DNA from: an uncultured Collinsella sp.
GTDB lineage: Bacteria; Actinomycetota; Coriobacteriia; Coriobacteriales; Coriobacteriaceae
Assembly: GCA_900767675.1 (NCBI GenBank)
Contig: CAAFZX010000044.1
Location: forward strand, 1-64,000
Reading direction: 5' to 3'
Length of the DNA: 64,000 nt
The notes beneath the pieces are model-generated. The model was not told the DNA's origin and did not search any database. It saw only the letters and a list, made by a program, of their open reading frames with translations. Below are positions 1 to 7,169 of this stretch, piece after piece; the stretch's first letter is position 1, and each line of letters starts with the position of its first letter. A program made the position numbers and the translations under genes.

Positions 1-400
1 CTTCCGGACGGCTTGGGTCTGGACATGCCGGCCTCCCTCCATCGCGGGCCGGGGGATTCCGGCCCCTCTGGGGTTGCCTACCCGGATTCGCGCCCCACGA
101 CTCCGCGCCACGCGCTGCGCTGGGGCCTCTGGCTGTTGCAATGAAAATGAGAATCAAGGAGTAAGATCACTTGATACACCACAGCGAGGAAGGTTATTGT
201 ATTTCCCTGTCTTTCGTGGTAAAATGTAGTTGTAAACCACCAGAGAAACCAATCTAATTTTACCGTTGATAGCCATTTTCTTGATAGCCAAATGATAGCA
301 AAAGTTCGGCAAGCCCATAGGATAAGGATAATAGGTATCAGGAAAAATCAAATGGTATCAAATCCCCCAAACAAAAGCGTTTAGAATTAAGTTTCATTTT
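1..400. other. Left-edge DNA without a convincing gene
   Basis: The first 150 bases are very GC-rich, like the ICE. The next 250 are strikingly AT-rich. The only open frame here (about 65 codons, minus strand) has no ribosome binding site or recognisable family and I do not call it. Visible structure: TTGATAGCC occurs at 266-274 and 281-289, with a shorter TGATAGC at 293-299, and GGTATCA occurs twice near 332 and 353. Closely spaced direct repeats left of an integrase module would fit recombinase arm sites, but no core site could be identified because no matching copy was found at the other side of the element. Confidence 0.4.
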
Positions 401-405
401 GCGAG

Positions 406-909
406 TGGGAATAACGGGAACTGGCTTCTGAACTCGCGTTTTGGTGCTGCCGAGTACCGCCTGATACTGTTTCGGCATCGCCGCAGGACGAAGCCACCAG
501 CGAAATAGTGGGAATAACAGCCCTCGAACCCTCTGGTTCGAGGGCTTTCTTTTTGTATCTCTACCTGGGAAAACGACCCAATTATTCCCGTCTATCCCTA
601 CTGGGCGGTACAGCGGAGTACTCGGCGGTACGGGAATAATTAGGCCCTGCGGGAATAATTCACAATTCGGGTCCCCCGAAGGCCGGTTTCGAACGGTCGA
701 AACTGAGTTGAAACTGCGAGGCGGATTCAAACCCTTTTCAATTGTATTTGCCCAGGTCAACAAACGGGAATAAAGAAACGCGGAAATCGGTTTCCGCAGT
801 TTCGACAACCCCGAATGCCGCCGAATAACGCCGTGTATCTTGCTGTATTTTAGCGCGCAATTATTCCTCGAACGGGGCTTCAGGGGTGCCGATTTCATAC
901 GGGAATAAT
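406..909. repeat. Cluster of eight GGGAATAAY motifs
   Basis: The motif GGGAATAAY or a one-base variant occurs at 406-415, 509-518, 631-640, 650-659, 765-774 and 900-909 on the plus strand and at 581-590 and 860-869 on the minus strand. Most copies are preceded by C. A related CGGGAATA lies in the promoter of the excisionase-like gene near 1479. The density (eight in 504 bases, both orientations, no coding frame) suggests binding sites for one ICE protein, for example the integrase, excisionase, regulator or a replication protein. Function is inferred only. Confidence 0.75.
519..554 (+). terminator. Rho-independent terminator
   Basis: A perfect 12-bp stem (AGCCCTCGAACC paired with GGTTCGAGGGCT) with a CTCT loop is followed by TTCTTTTT. 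It reads as a plus-strand terminator, so some transcript enters from the left. Confidence 0.8.
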
Positions 910-910
910 G

Positions 911-940
911 GAACAGCCTCCGGAGAACCGGAGGCTGTTC
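911..940 (-). terminator. Hairpin terminating the regulator gene
   Basis: A perfect 13-bp stem (GAACAGCCTCCGG and its complement) with a 4-base loop lies 30 bases past the stop codon of the minus-strand regulator at 972-1385. The following T-tract is weak (CATTATT). Confidence 0.6.
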
Positions 941-971
941 GCAAGAAAACGTCAATTCACCTGGGAAGATG

Positions 972-1385
972 TCAGAAAGAGGCCTTCCAGCCGGCGTAAG
1001 CGTCCTCGTCGAGTTCGCCGCGCTCGAGCTCGGCACGCTTTTCGGCCCAGGTTTTGATCGACTGCGCGAGCTTGGGGGCATGCGGCGCCCTGGGGTCGAC
1101 CGCCAGGCCCATGCCGTCCTCGCTGGGGACGAAACCGTAGCCCTCCTCAAGCTGCAGCAGCAGGGCCATGAGGTCTCGAGACGTCTCGACGCCGTAGTCC
1201 TTGAGCGCGCCCTCGGAGACCTCGAGCGCCTTCGCGATCTTCTCGAGCAGCTCGGGCTTAACCGCGCGGATGCCGCTCTCGTAGTGCCTGATCGCACCCT
1301 CGGTGAGCCCTACGGCATCGGCGAGCTGGGCCTGCGTAAAGCCCTTCGCCTTGCGATGCCGCCGAATGTTGTCGCCTGTCGCCAT
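972..1385 (-). CDS. Cro/CI-type transcriptional regulator of the ICE
   Basis: This 137-residue protein has an N-terminal HTH_3 domain (about residues 6-60) with the usual RxxKGFTQAQLADAVGLTEGAIRHYE arrangement of helices. The rest is a helical tail without a recognised domain. The start ATG at 1385 is preceded by AGGAGG at a 4-base gap. It is divergent from the excisionase-like gene and integrase, with palindromic CGTAC sites between them. This is the standard position for the repressor that controls excision and transfer. It has no autopeptidase (S24) domain, so induction would need another partner. Function as ICE repressor is inferred from the context. Confidence 0.85.
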   Translation of the reverse strand: MATGDNIRRHRKAKGFTQAQLADAVGLTEGAIRHYESGIRAVKPELLEKIAKALEVSEGALKDYGVETSRDLMALLLQLEEGYGFVPSEDGMGLAVDPRAPHAPKLAQSIKTWAEKRAELERGELDEDAYAGWKASF

Positions 1386-1524
1386 GTGCCCTCCTATAGA
1401 TTTCGTCGGCGACCATTCTATCAGCGTACGAGTTTGTACGCAATTCTATTGACAGTACAGATACGTACGATTATTCTCGGGAATACGAGCGTACGCATAC
1501 GTACGGATAGATAGGAGGTCCAAG
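1386..1524. promoter_or_regulatory. Divergent promoter/operator region with CGTAC palindromes
   Basis: The rightward promoter for the excisionase gene is probably TTGACA at 1449-1454 and TATTCT at 1472-1477 (17-base spacer). Operator-like sequences surround it: GCGTAC-N6-GTACGC at 1424-1441, then further CGTACG-centred sites near 1464-1469, 1489-1494 and 1499-1504. A TTATTCTCGGGAATA stretch overlaps the -10 region and resembles the GGGAATAAY motif further left. The regulator at 972-1385 is the obvious ligand for at least one of the two motif types. Confidence 0.65.
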
Positions 1525-1740
1525 ATGGAACAGCCGGTGGCAAAGACACCGAGGCCGAGCATGCTCACCGCCAACGAGGTGGCGGAGCGCCTGAAGATCA
1601 AGAAAGGCAGCGCCTACGAGGTCATCCGCCAGATGAACAAGGAGCAGGAGGCCCTTGGGCGCGTGGTGATCCGCGGACGCGTCCGCAGCGACCTGTTCGA
1701 GGCCCGCTACTTCCCGGAGGTGGACGATGCCAGCCTATAA
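1525..1740 (+). CDS. Small excisionase-like DNA-binding protein
   Basis: This is a 71-residue protein. From residue 14 it has the pattern LTANEVAERLKIKKGSAYEV, which fits the winged-helix/MerR-like fold (HTH_17) of excisionases and recombination directionality factors. AGGAGG sits 6 bases before the ATG. Its 3' end overlaps the integrase start by 14 bases, so the two are translationally coupled. By position it is the likely directionality factor for the integrase. A role as a simple transcription factor cannot be excluded. Confidence 0.7.
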   Translation: MEQPVAKTPRPSMLTANEVAERLKIKKGSAYEVIRQMNKEQEALGRVVIRGRVRSDLFEARYFPEVDDASL

Positions 1741-2800
1741 GGACAAGAAGACGGGGCTCTTCTACGTGCAGTTCTACTACCGCGACGCGCGCGGGGCCAA
1801 GCGGCACAAGACGAAGAAGGGGTTCCAGACCGAGCTCGAGGCGCTTCTGTGGGAGAAGAACTTCAAGGCCCTCAAGGATGACGCCATGGACATGACCTTC
1901 GCCGACTTCTGCAAGGTCTACGAGGCGGAGGCGAGGCCGAGGGTCCGCGAGCACACCTGGCTCACCAAGGAGAACATCATCCAGAGCAAGCTCCTGCCGT
2001 TCTTCGGCGACATGCGCATGTGCGACATACGGCCCGTCGACATCGTCAGGTGGCAGAACTCCCTCACTGGATCAACAAGGGCGGACGGCGACGGCTTCAA
2101 GCCCACTTACCTGAGGATCATCAACAACCAGCTAAACGCCATCTTCAACCACGCCGAGCGCTACTACAGCCTGGAGAAGAACCCCGTCCACAAGGTGGAC
2201 AAGATGGGCAGCAAGGAGGCCGGCGAGATGCAGTTCTGGACCAAGGACGAGTACCTCCGCTTCTCGGAGGCCATCTCCGACAAACCGCTCGCCTTCTACG
2301 CTTTCGAGGTGCTCTACTGGATGGGCATACGCTGCGGCGAGCTCATGGCGCTCACGCCCTCGGACTTCCTGATGGAGACGTCGGAGCTGCGCATAAACAA
2401 GTCCTACCAGCGCCTGCGCGGCGAGGACGTGGTCACGAAGCCGAAGACGCGCAAATCGGTGCGCACGATCAAGATGCCCGCGTTCCTCCGCGACGAGATG
2501 GCGGAGTTCATCGAGATGCGCGATGACGTGGCGCCCGACGAGCGGCTCTTCGGCTTCACGAAGCACTTCCTCGTGCACGAGATGGACCGCGGCTGCAAGG
2601 CGTCGGGCGTCAAGCGGATACGCATCCACGACCTTCGCCACAGCCACGTGAGCCTGCTCATCGACATGGGCTTCTCCGCCCTCGACATCGCCGAGCGCGT
2701 GGGGCACGAGGCCATCGACATCACATACCGCTACGCGCACCTTTTCCCCGCCAAGCGCGCGCAGATCGCCGACGCGCTCTCCGAGCTGAGGGGCGAATAG
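1727..2800 (+). CDS. Tyrosine recombinase (ICE integrase)
   Basis: A 357-residue phage-type integrase. The N-terminal arm-binding region (about residues 1-55) is followed by a SAM-like core-binding domain (about 57-155) and the catalytic domain (about 170-350). The catalytic set is complete: Arg202 in GIRCGEL, a Lys near 238-243, His301 and Arg304 in HDLRHSH, His327 in VGHE and the likely nucleophile Tyr336 in TYRYAH. It would integrate and excise the element by strand exchange at att sites, with the excisionase-like protein upstream. The target gene cannot be named from this window. It is followed after one base by the MobC-like gene. Confidence 0.93.
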   Translation: MPAYKDKKTGLFYVQFYYRDARGAKRHKTKKGFQTELEALLWEKNFKALKDDAMDMTFADFCKVYEAEARPRVREHTWLTKENIIQSKLLPFFGDMRMCDIRPVDIVRWQNSLTGSTRADGDGFKPTYLRIINNQLNAIFNHAERYYSLEKNPVHKVDKMGSKEAGEMQFWTKDEYLRFSEAISDKPLAFYAFEVLYWMGIRCGELMALTPSDFLMETSELRINKSYQRLRGEDVVTKPKTRKSVRTIKMPAFLRDEMAEFIEMRDDVAPDERLFGFTKHFLVHEMDRGCKASGVKRIRIHDLRHSHVSLLIDMGFSALDIAERVGHEAIDITYRYAHLFPAKRAQIADALSELRGE

Positions 2801-2801
2801 G

Positions 2802-3182
2802 ATGCCGTGCGAGAACAGCGCCCGCAAGCGCAGCAAGACGATGGCGTTCCGCTGCACCCCGGAGGAGTACGAGCTGATCGCCAACATGGCCGCCTGGAGC
2901 GGCATGAGCAGGCAGGACTACATCATGGCGAGGCTGACCGGGACCGAGATAACGGTAAGACCGTCGTCGCGGACGCAACGGGCGCTGCGCGACTCCATGA
3001 AGAGCCTGGCGGAGCGGCTCCTCGCCGTGTGCGACGCCGATGAGCTTGATGCGGACCTCCAAAGGCAGCTCGCCCTGGTCATGGAGATCTTCAACGGGTT
3101 CGGCGAGGCACCGCCGCCCGGAAGGCGCGCAAAGCGCGAGAAGGGGCCCGGCGACGATTTCTTCGGGATGTCTCGATGCTAA
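2802..3182 (+). CDS. MobC-like small mobilisation protein
   Basis: A 126-residue protein starting one base after the integrase stop. Residues 10-55 (KTMAFRCTPEEYELIANMAAWSGMSRQDYIMARL) fit the ribbon-helix-helix start of MobC-type relaxosome proteins. The middle is helical and the end is basic. A second protein of this general type is encoded just before the relaxase (8323-8769). This one sits with the integrase, so it may instead be a DNA-bending or regulatory partner of recombination. The family assignment rests on the pattern only. Confidence 0.6.
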   Translation: MPCENSARKRSKTMAFRCTPEEYELIANMAAWSGMSRQDYIMARLTGTEITVRPSSRTQRALRDSMKSLAERLLAVCDADELDADLQRQLALVMEIFNGFGEAPPPGRRAKREKGPGDDFFGMSRC

Positions 3183-3290
3183 TCCCGGGCCGCGATCGGG
3201 AGGCGCAACCGCTTCCGGGCGCACGCGCGCGTGCCGGCGCGGCGAGGGGCCGCAGGCGCAATGCGTGGGCGACCAAGGCAATCAGAGGCA

Positions 3291-3324
3291 ATTTGATGAA
3301 AAAGGTATATACTATTTTCATCAA
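3291..3324. promoter_or_regulatory. AbiE operator: inverted repeat around the -10
   Basis: TTTGATGAAAA at 3291-3301 is perfectly repeated in inverted orientation as TTTTCATCAAA at 3314-3324, with a 12-base AT-rich spacer holding a TATACT -10-like hexamer. The ribosome binding site AAGGAGG of the AbiEi gene follows directly. AbiEi antitoxins are known to repress their own promoter by binding inverted repeats, so this is the expected autoregulatory operator. Confidence 0.75.
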
Positions 3325-3338
3325 AAAGGAGGAACGCT

Positions 3339-3956
3339 ATGACAGAAGCAGAGGCCATCGCTAAGCGCATAGAGAGCTTCGGCGCCGGCAGGGCCTTCAC
3401 AGCCGCCGACTTCTCCGACGTCGCAGGCCGACGCAATGCCGCCAACGCGCTCGGGCGCTTGCATGCAAAGGGAGGGATCGCCCGCGCCATCCGCGGCGTC
3501 TACTACGCGCCGGAGCGCAGCGCGCTCATGGGCACCGAGGTGCCGGCCAGCGCCGACGAGGTCGTGCGCGCCGTCGCCCGTGCCAACAAGTGGGTCGTCG
3601 CACCGTCCGGCGACGCGGCGCTCAATGCGCTGGGCCTCGACACGCAGGTGCCCGCAAAGCTCGTCTACGTCAGCAGCGGCCCGTACAAGCGCTACGAGTA
3701 CGGGCCGTACGATATCGAGCTCCGGCACCGCGCCAACCGCGACCTGCTCGACTGCTCGCAGATCACCTGTACCATCGTGCAGGCCCTCAAGGCGCTCGGA
3801 CGCGAGAACGTGGGCGACGAGGAAATCAGAACGCTCGCGCGCAACCTCACGGAAGGGCAGGTCGGCGCGTTCCTGGAAGAGTCGGCGGGGCTCACCTCCT
3901 GGGTTGCCGACGCCGCGAAGAAGATATGGGAGGCGAAACATGGACAGGATCGCTAG
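3339..3956 (+). CDS. abiEi: AbiEi-type antitoxin (DUF6088-like)
   Basis: A 205-residue protein with an N-terminal winged-helix region (about residues 1-60, including a GRRNAANALGRLHAKGGIARAIRGVYY pattern) and a C-terminal domain typical of AbiEi antitoxins. AGGAGG lies 7 bases before the ATG. It overlaps the toxin gene by 17 bases, the usual coupled arrangement. In the family, the N-terminal domain represses the operon and the C-terminal domain antagonises the AbiEii toxin. The perfect operator just upstream supports autoregulation. The pair would protect against phage and also stabilise the ICE in its host. Confidence 0.85.
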   Translation: MTEAEAIAKRIESFGAGRAFTAADFSDVAGRRNAANALGRLHAKGGIARAIRGVYYAPERSALMGTEVPASADEVVRAVARANKWVVAPSGDAALNALGLDTQVPAKLVYVSSGPYKRYEYGPYDIELRHRANRDLLDCSQITCTIVQALKALGRENVGDEEIRTLARNLTEGQVGAFLEESAGLTSWVADAAKKIWEAKHGQDR

Positions 3957-4935
3957 GGCCTCGACCGGCGAGCGCAGGCTGGTCTTCGAGGCCGCCGCGC
4001 AGAGGATGGCGCTTGCACCGGCCGTCGTCGAGAAGGACTTCTGGGTGTGCTACACCTTGGACCACCTTTTCCACAGAAGCGGCTTCGCCGAGTCCATGGT
4101 GTTCAAGGGCGGCACGAGCCTGTCGAAGGCTTTCGGGCTCATCGAGCGCTTCTCGGAGGACATCGACCTCATACTCGATTGGCGACTCCTGGGCTACGGC
4201 GAGGACGAACCGTGGGAGCCGCGCAGCAACTCGGCGCAGGAGCGGTTCAGGGCCGACAGCATCGAGCGCGCGAACGCCTTCCTGGCCGACGCCTTCGTCC
4301 CGAAGCTCAGGGCCACGCTCTCCGAGTCCCTCGGCACCGAAGCGTCCGTCAGGTGCGGGGCCGAGGAGGAGACTGTGTACTTCGACTATCCGCGCTCCTA
4401 TGAGTCGGCGGGCACGCTCGACACCATCAAGCTGGAGATAGGACCCATGGCGGCATGGTCGCCCTCCGAGGAGGCGGCGATAGCCCCGTACGCGGCGGAC
4501 GTGGTTCCGTTCGGGCCCGAGCTGTCGACCACGGTGCGCACCGCGAGTCCCGAGCGCACGTTCTGGGAGAAGGCCACCATACTGCACCAGGAGGCCAACA
4601 GGCCCGAGGGCAAGGCTATGCCCAGGCGCTACTCCCGCCATTACTACGACATGTACCGCCTCGGCCACTCGTTCGTGCTCGGCCGCGCCGTGGCGCAGCC
4701 TGGCCTCCTCGAACAGGTCGTCAGGTTCAAAGAGAAGTTCTACCGCACGCCGTGGGCCAAGCTGGCCGATGCGAGGCCCGGCACGCTCAGGCTCGCCCCT
4801 CCAAAGGGCAGGCTCGACGAGCTGGCGGCCGATTACGCCTCGATGAGGCCGATGCTGTTCGGCAGCTACCCGAGCATCGATGAGATAGTCACCTACATGG
4901 TGGAGCTCGAGGAGACCATCAACGGGCTAAGCTGA
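3940..4935 (+). CDS. abiEii: AbiEii-type nucleotidyltransferase toxin
   Basis: A 331-residue protein of the AbiEii/AbiGii nucleotidyltransferase family. The nucleotidyltransferase signature is intact: KDFW at residues 32-35, GGTSLSK at 57-63 and SEDIDL at 72-77 with the acidic pair D74/D76. A later RYSRHYYDMYRL segment is also typical. Family members transfer nucleotides to tRNA acceptor ends and block growth unless the AbiEi partner is present. A longer open frame exists upstream in the same phase, but the start at 3940 fits the overlap with the antitoxin and the family length. Confidence 0.87.
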   Translation: MDRIARASTGERRLVFEAAAQRMALAPAVVEKDFWVCYTLDHLFHRSGFAESMVFKGGTSLSKAFGLIERFSEDIDLILDWRLLGYGEDEPWEPRSNSAQERFRADSIERANAFLADAFVPKLRATLSESLGTEASVRCGAEEETVYFDYPRSYESAGTLDTIKLEIGPMAAWSPSEEAAIAPYAADVVPFGPELSTTVRTASPERTFWEKATILHQEANRPEGKAMPRRYSRHYYDMYRLGHSFVLGRAVAQPGLLEQVVRFKEKFYRTPWAKLADARPGTLRLAPPKGRLDELAADYASMRPMLFGSYPSIDEIVTYMVELEETINGLS

Positions 4936-5285
4936 CCAAGGGCGCCCCAATTCCGGGCGCCTGCCAGAATCGAAGAGGCGGGGCGGGCAACGCGACGGCT
5001 TCCCCGCCGAGAGCGGAGCGTTCCTTTTCGACGGGCGGCGTTGAGAGTTCGGCATAAAAGACCTCGTTCTGCAGCCTCCAGGATGCGCGCGGCGTCCTCG
5101 ATGCGCTCGGCGCATCTCTCGCTTATCGACCTCAGGGCCAGTATGCCCTCGACGTCGAGAGGGTCCAGCTGGTCGGCGTGCGCCATGGACTCGAGCAGCT
5201 GGTCCAGCCCCCTCGCCAGCCTTCCCGCATCTGCCACCGCGTCGAGCAGCTCGCGACGCTCGTCCTTCTCGTTGATGCCCGTCAA
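4893..5285 (-). CDS. Small helical protein of unknown function
   Basis: A 130-codon frame starting at TTG 5285, preceded by a strong AAGGAGG with a 7-base gap. Residues 1-85 look like a real protein: acidic, helical, with DERRELLDAVADAGRLARG and two Cys later. The last 45 residues are basic and low in complexity and read through the end of the convergent AbiEii gene (43-base overlap). I do not recognise a family. The start choice rests on the ribosome binding site because no ATG is available nearby. Confidence 0.4.
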   Translation of the reverse strand: MTGINEKDERRELLDAVADAGRLARGLDQLLESMAHADQLDPLDVEGILALRSISERCAERIEDAARILEAAERGLLCRTLNAARRKGTLRSRRGSRRVARPASSILAGARNWGALGQLSPLMVSSSSTM

Positions 5286-5829
5286 CAGCCGTCCTCCTTC
5301 TTCCGACGGACGTGCTGCGCAGCACCGTAGCCGTTCCGCATGGAGAGCCGCCTCGCCGCCAGCGGCCCCGTGAGCATATCGACCGTGAGCGGCACGGGAG
5401 AGGCCGTCCCGATTAGGGTAGCGGCGCCGCGACTCGGAAACGCGCCTCCGTCCTCCACGCGACGTCCCGACGTAACCCTCGCGAGCGCCCCAGCAATCGC
5501 CGACAGATCGCATCCCATGTCCGGAAGCCCCGGCGCCCATGTCCGATTCCATGCCGCACGCCTCCGCCCCTCCGATCCGAAACCCGCCCCGGCGCTCCTT
5601 GGACGCGCAGGGTCGCACGCCGGCAGGCGGCCAGCAAGGGCCGCGACACTTTTTCGAGTTCTTCGCCCCATGCGCTCCGCGCGCGAACAACGCGAAAAAC
5701 TGCCGTCGGGAGACTTCTATTTCTATGCCCGACTTCGCTTCCTCCCTTGCCGGCGCGCCCGCGCTGCATGCGACTCACGCGGCGCAAGGCACGCCACAGG
5801 GGCGGGCCTCAGAGTCTAAGGAGCAAGAC
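5286..5829. other. Intergenic stretch without a supported gene
   Basis: Open frames on both strands here have the Arg/Pro/Ala-rich composition of GC-rich shadow frames and lack ribosome binding sites. The plus-strand transcript for the YraN-like gene must start somewhere here, but no clear -10/-35 pair stands out. An AAGGAGC ribosome binding site lies at the right end. Confidence 0.5.
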
Positions 5830-6201
5830 ATGAACGACATGAAGGAAAAGGCGATGGGCGCGGTCAAGGCCTTCCTCGAGCGCAAGGGCTACGAGATCGT
5901 CGACGAGGCCTGGCAGGGGCCCGAGGGCATCGGCGGGATCGACCTCGTGGCGGTGGACGAGGACGGGACCCTGGTGTTCGTCGACGCCACGGTCCGCATC
6001 GGGACGGACGGATTCCCCGAGGCCCACAGGGCGCGCGGGATGCGCGAGGCGCTGGCGGCGACGTGGCTCGCCGGCAACGGCGACGACTACGCCGACACCC
6101 CGGTCCGCTTCGACGAGGTGGCGATGATGGTCGTCAAGGAGAACCGAGCGCTCCTGCGCCACCACGTCAACTGCTTCGGCGAGATGGAGCCGCTCTCCTA
6201 G
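5830..6201 (+). CDS. YraN-like (UPF0102) endonuclease-fold protein, divergent active site
   Basis: This 123-residue protein has the YraN fold pattern: an N-terminal helix with GYEIVDEAWQ and then GGIDLVAVDEDGTLVFVDATVR. The acidic residue of ID-L is kept. The family's usual E-x-K (FVEVK) is replaced by FVDAT, so the metal-dependent nuclease site looks altered. YraN proteins are Holliday-junction-resolvase-like nucleases of uncertain role, and such proteins recur in mobile elements. AAGGAGC precedes the ATG at 5830; a longer frame upstream is ignored. The next gene is parA after about 200 bases of regulatory DNA. Confidence 0.65.
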   Translation: MNDMKEKAMGAVKAFLERKGYEIVDEAWQGPEGIGGIDLVAVDEDGTLVFVDATVRIGTDGFPEAHRARGMREALAATWLAGNGDDYADTPVRFDEVAMMVVKENRALLRHHVNCFGEMEPLS

Positions 6202-6255
6202 GCGGCGCGCCCGGCCCCGGGCCCCCGGGGCCGGGTTTCCCCGAATCCGGCCCCT

Positions 6256-6335
6256 GTACCACGAAAGCGTACATATTCGTACGTTTTCGTGGTACACTCC
6301 GCTTGTCGGACAAATCCGTACGGTTTTGTCCCGAC
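6256..6335. promoter_or_regulatory. Two nested palindromes upstream of parA
   Basis: GTACCACGAAA at 6256-6266 is repeated inverted as TTTCGTGGTAC at 6285-6295. The 18-base spacer itself holds CGTAC twice. GTCGGACAAA at 6305-6314 is matched by TTTTGTCCCGAC at 6324-6335, again around a CCGTACGG centre. They lie 70-150 bases before parA and look like operators, possibly for the ParA/ParB proteins or the regulator at 972-1385, which faces similar CGTAC sites. The GGACAA/TTGTCC arms also recall the GGGACAATTTGTCCC sites inside ICE genes. Confidence 0.65.
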
Positions 6336-6404
6336 GCTCCGAGACTCGGGGCGCGCCGGACCGGATGCGGCGAGGCGCGCCCCACGCTAGAGAGGACGCG
6401 ACCC

Positions 6405-7169
6405 ATGCGCACGATAGCCATTTCCAACTACAAGGGAGGCGTCGGCAAGACGACGACCGCCGTGAACCTGGCGGCGATCTTCGCCGCCCGGGGCCTTCGG
6501 ACCCTGCTCGTCGACCTCGACCCGCAGGCGTCTGCCACCGACTTCTTCGGCCTCTACGACCGGGCCGCATCCGAGCGGCGCACCTCGGTCGAGCTGCTCT
6601 ACGGCGGCGCGCCCGTGGAGGAGGTCGCCTACGCCGCCGGGGAGGGCCTCGACGTGGTGGCCTCGACCATCGACCTCGTCGACCAGAACGAGATGCTCCT
6701 GCGCGAGCAGCGACTCAAGTTCGCCCTCGACGACGCCTCGGGCTCCTACGATGCCTGCCTCATCGACTGCAGCCCCGTGATGCGCAGGCTCGCCTTCAAC
6801 GCCTACCTCGCCGCGGCGGAGGGCGGCATGGTCGTCATCCCCGTGAAGCTCGACTCCACCGTGATGCGCGGCACGGCGCTCACCGTCGAGGCGACGCGCT
6901 CCATCGCCGACGCCCTGCGCATGCCCACGCCCAGATGGAAGATACTGCGCACCTGCGTTCCCGGCCGCATGACCAACGCCGAGGCCACGGGCGCGGCCGT
7001 GCTCGACGGGTTCTTCCCGGGCGAGCAGTTCGAGACGGTAATCCACGCGAGCAGCAAGGTCTGCGAGGGCAGCTGGCAGTGGAAGCCGGTGGCCGCCTTC
7101 GAGCCGGGGAGCCGCCCCGCGCGCGACTACGAGGCTCTCGCCGACGAGGTGTCCCGTGAGCTCGCCTAG
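6405..7169 (+). CDS. parA: ParA-type partition ATPase
   Basis: This 254-residue protein begins almost directly with the deviant Walker A motif KGGVGKTT (residues 10-17). It continues with VDLDPQASATDFFG (Walker A'/switch I region) and CLIDCSPVMRRLAFNA (Walker B region). It belongs to the ParA/Soj/MinD ATPases that position DNA on the nucleoid. The ATG at 6405 was chosen because the motif must start near residue 10; the open frame upstream is longer. It overlaps parB by 14 bases. In an ICE this pair would stabilise the excised circle before reintegration. Confidence 0.92.
   Translation: MRTIAISNYKGGVGKTTTAVNLAAIFAARGLRTLLVDLDPQASATDFFGLYDRAASERRTSVELLYGGAPVEEVAYAAGEGLDVVASTIDLVDQNEMLLREQRLKFALDDASGSYDACLIDCSPVMRRLAFNAYLAAAEGGMVVIPVKLDSTVMRGTALTVEATRSIADALRMPTPRWKILRTCVPGRMTNAEATGAAVLDGFFPGEQFETVIHASSKVCEGSWQWKPVAAFEPGSRPARDYEALADEVSRELA

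Noticed and set aside
338..1297. 319-codon open frame on the minus strand through the integrase-upstream region
   Set aside because: Ser/Arg/Pro-rich shadow composition, overlaps the HTH gene in another frame and crosses two hairpins and the GGGAATAAY array.
4938..4966. GGGCGCC hairpin after the AbiEii gene as terminator
   Set aside because: The arms GGGCGCCC and GGGCGCC pair, but no T-run follows on either strand and the convergent small gene reads through it; too weak to call.
5340..5819. 159-codon plus-strand frame before the YraN-like gene
   Set aside because: No ribosome binding site, low-complexity Arg/Pro/Ala content and no domain; typical of GC-rich non-coding DNA.
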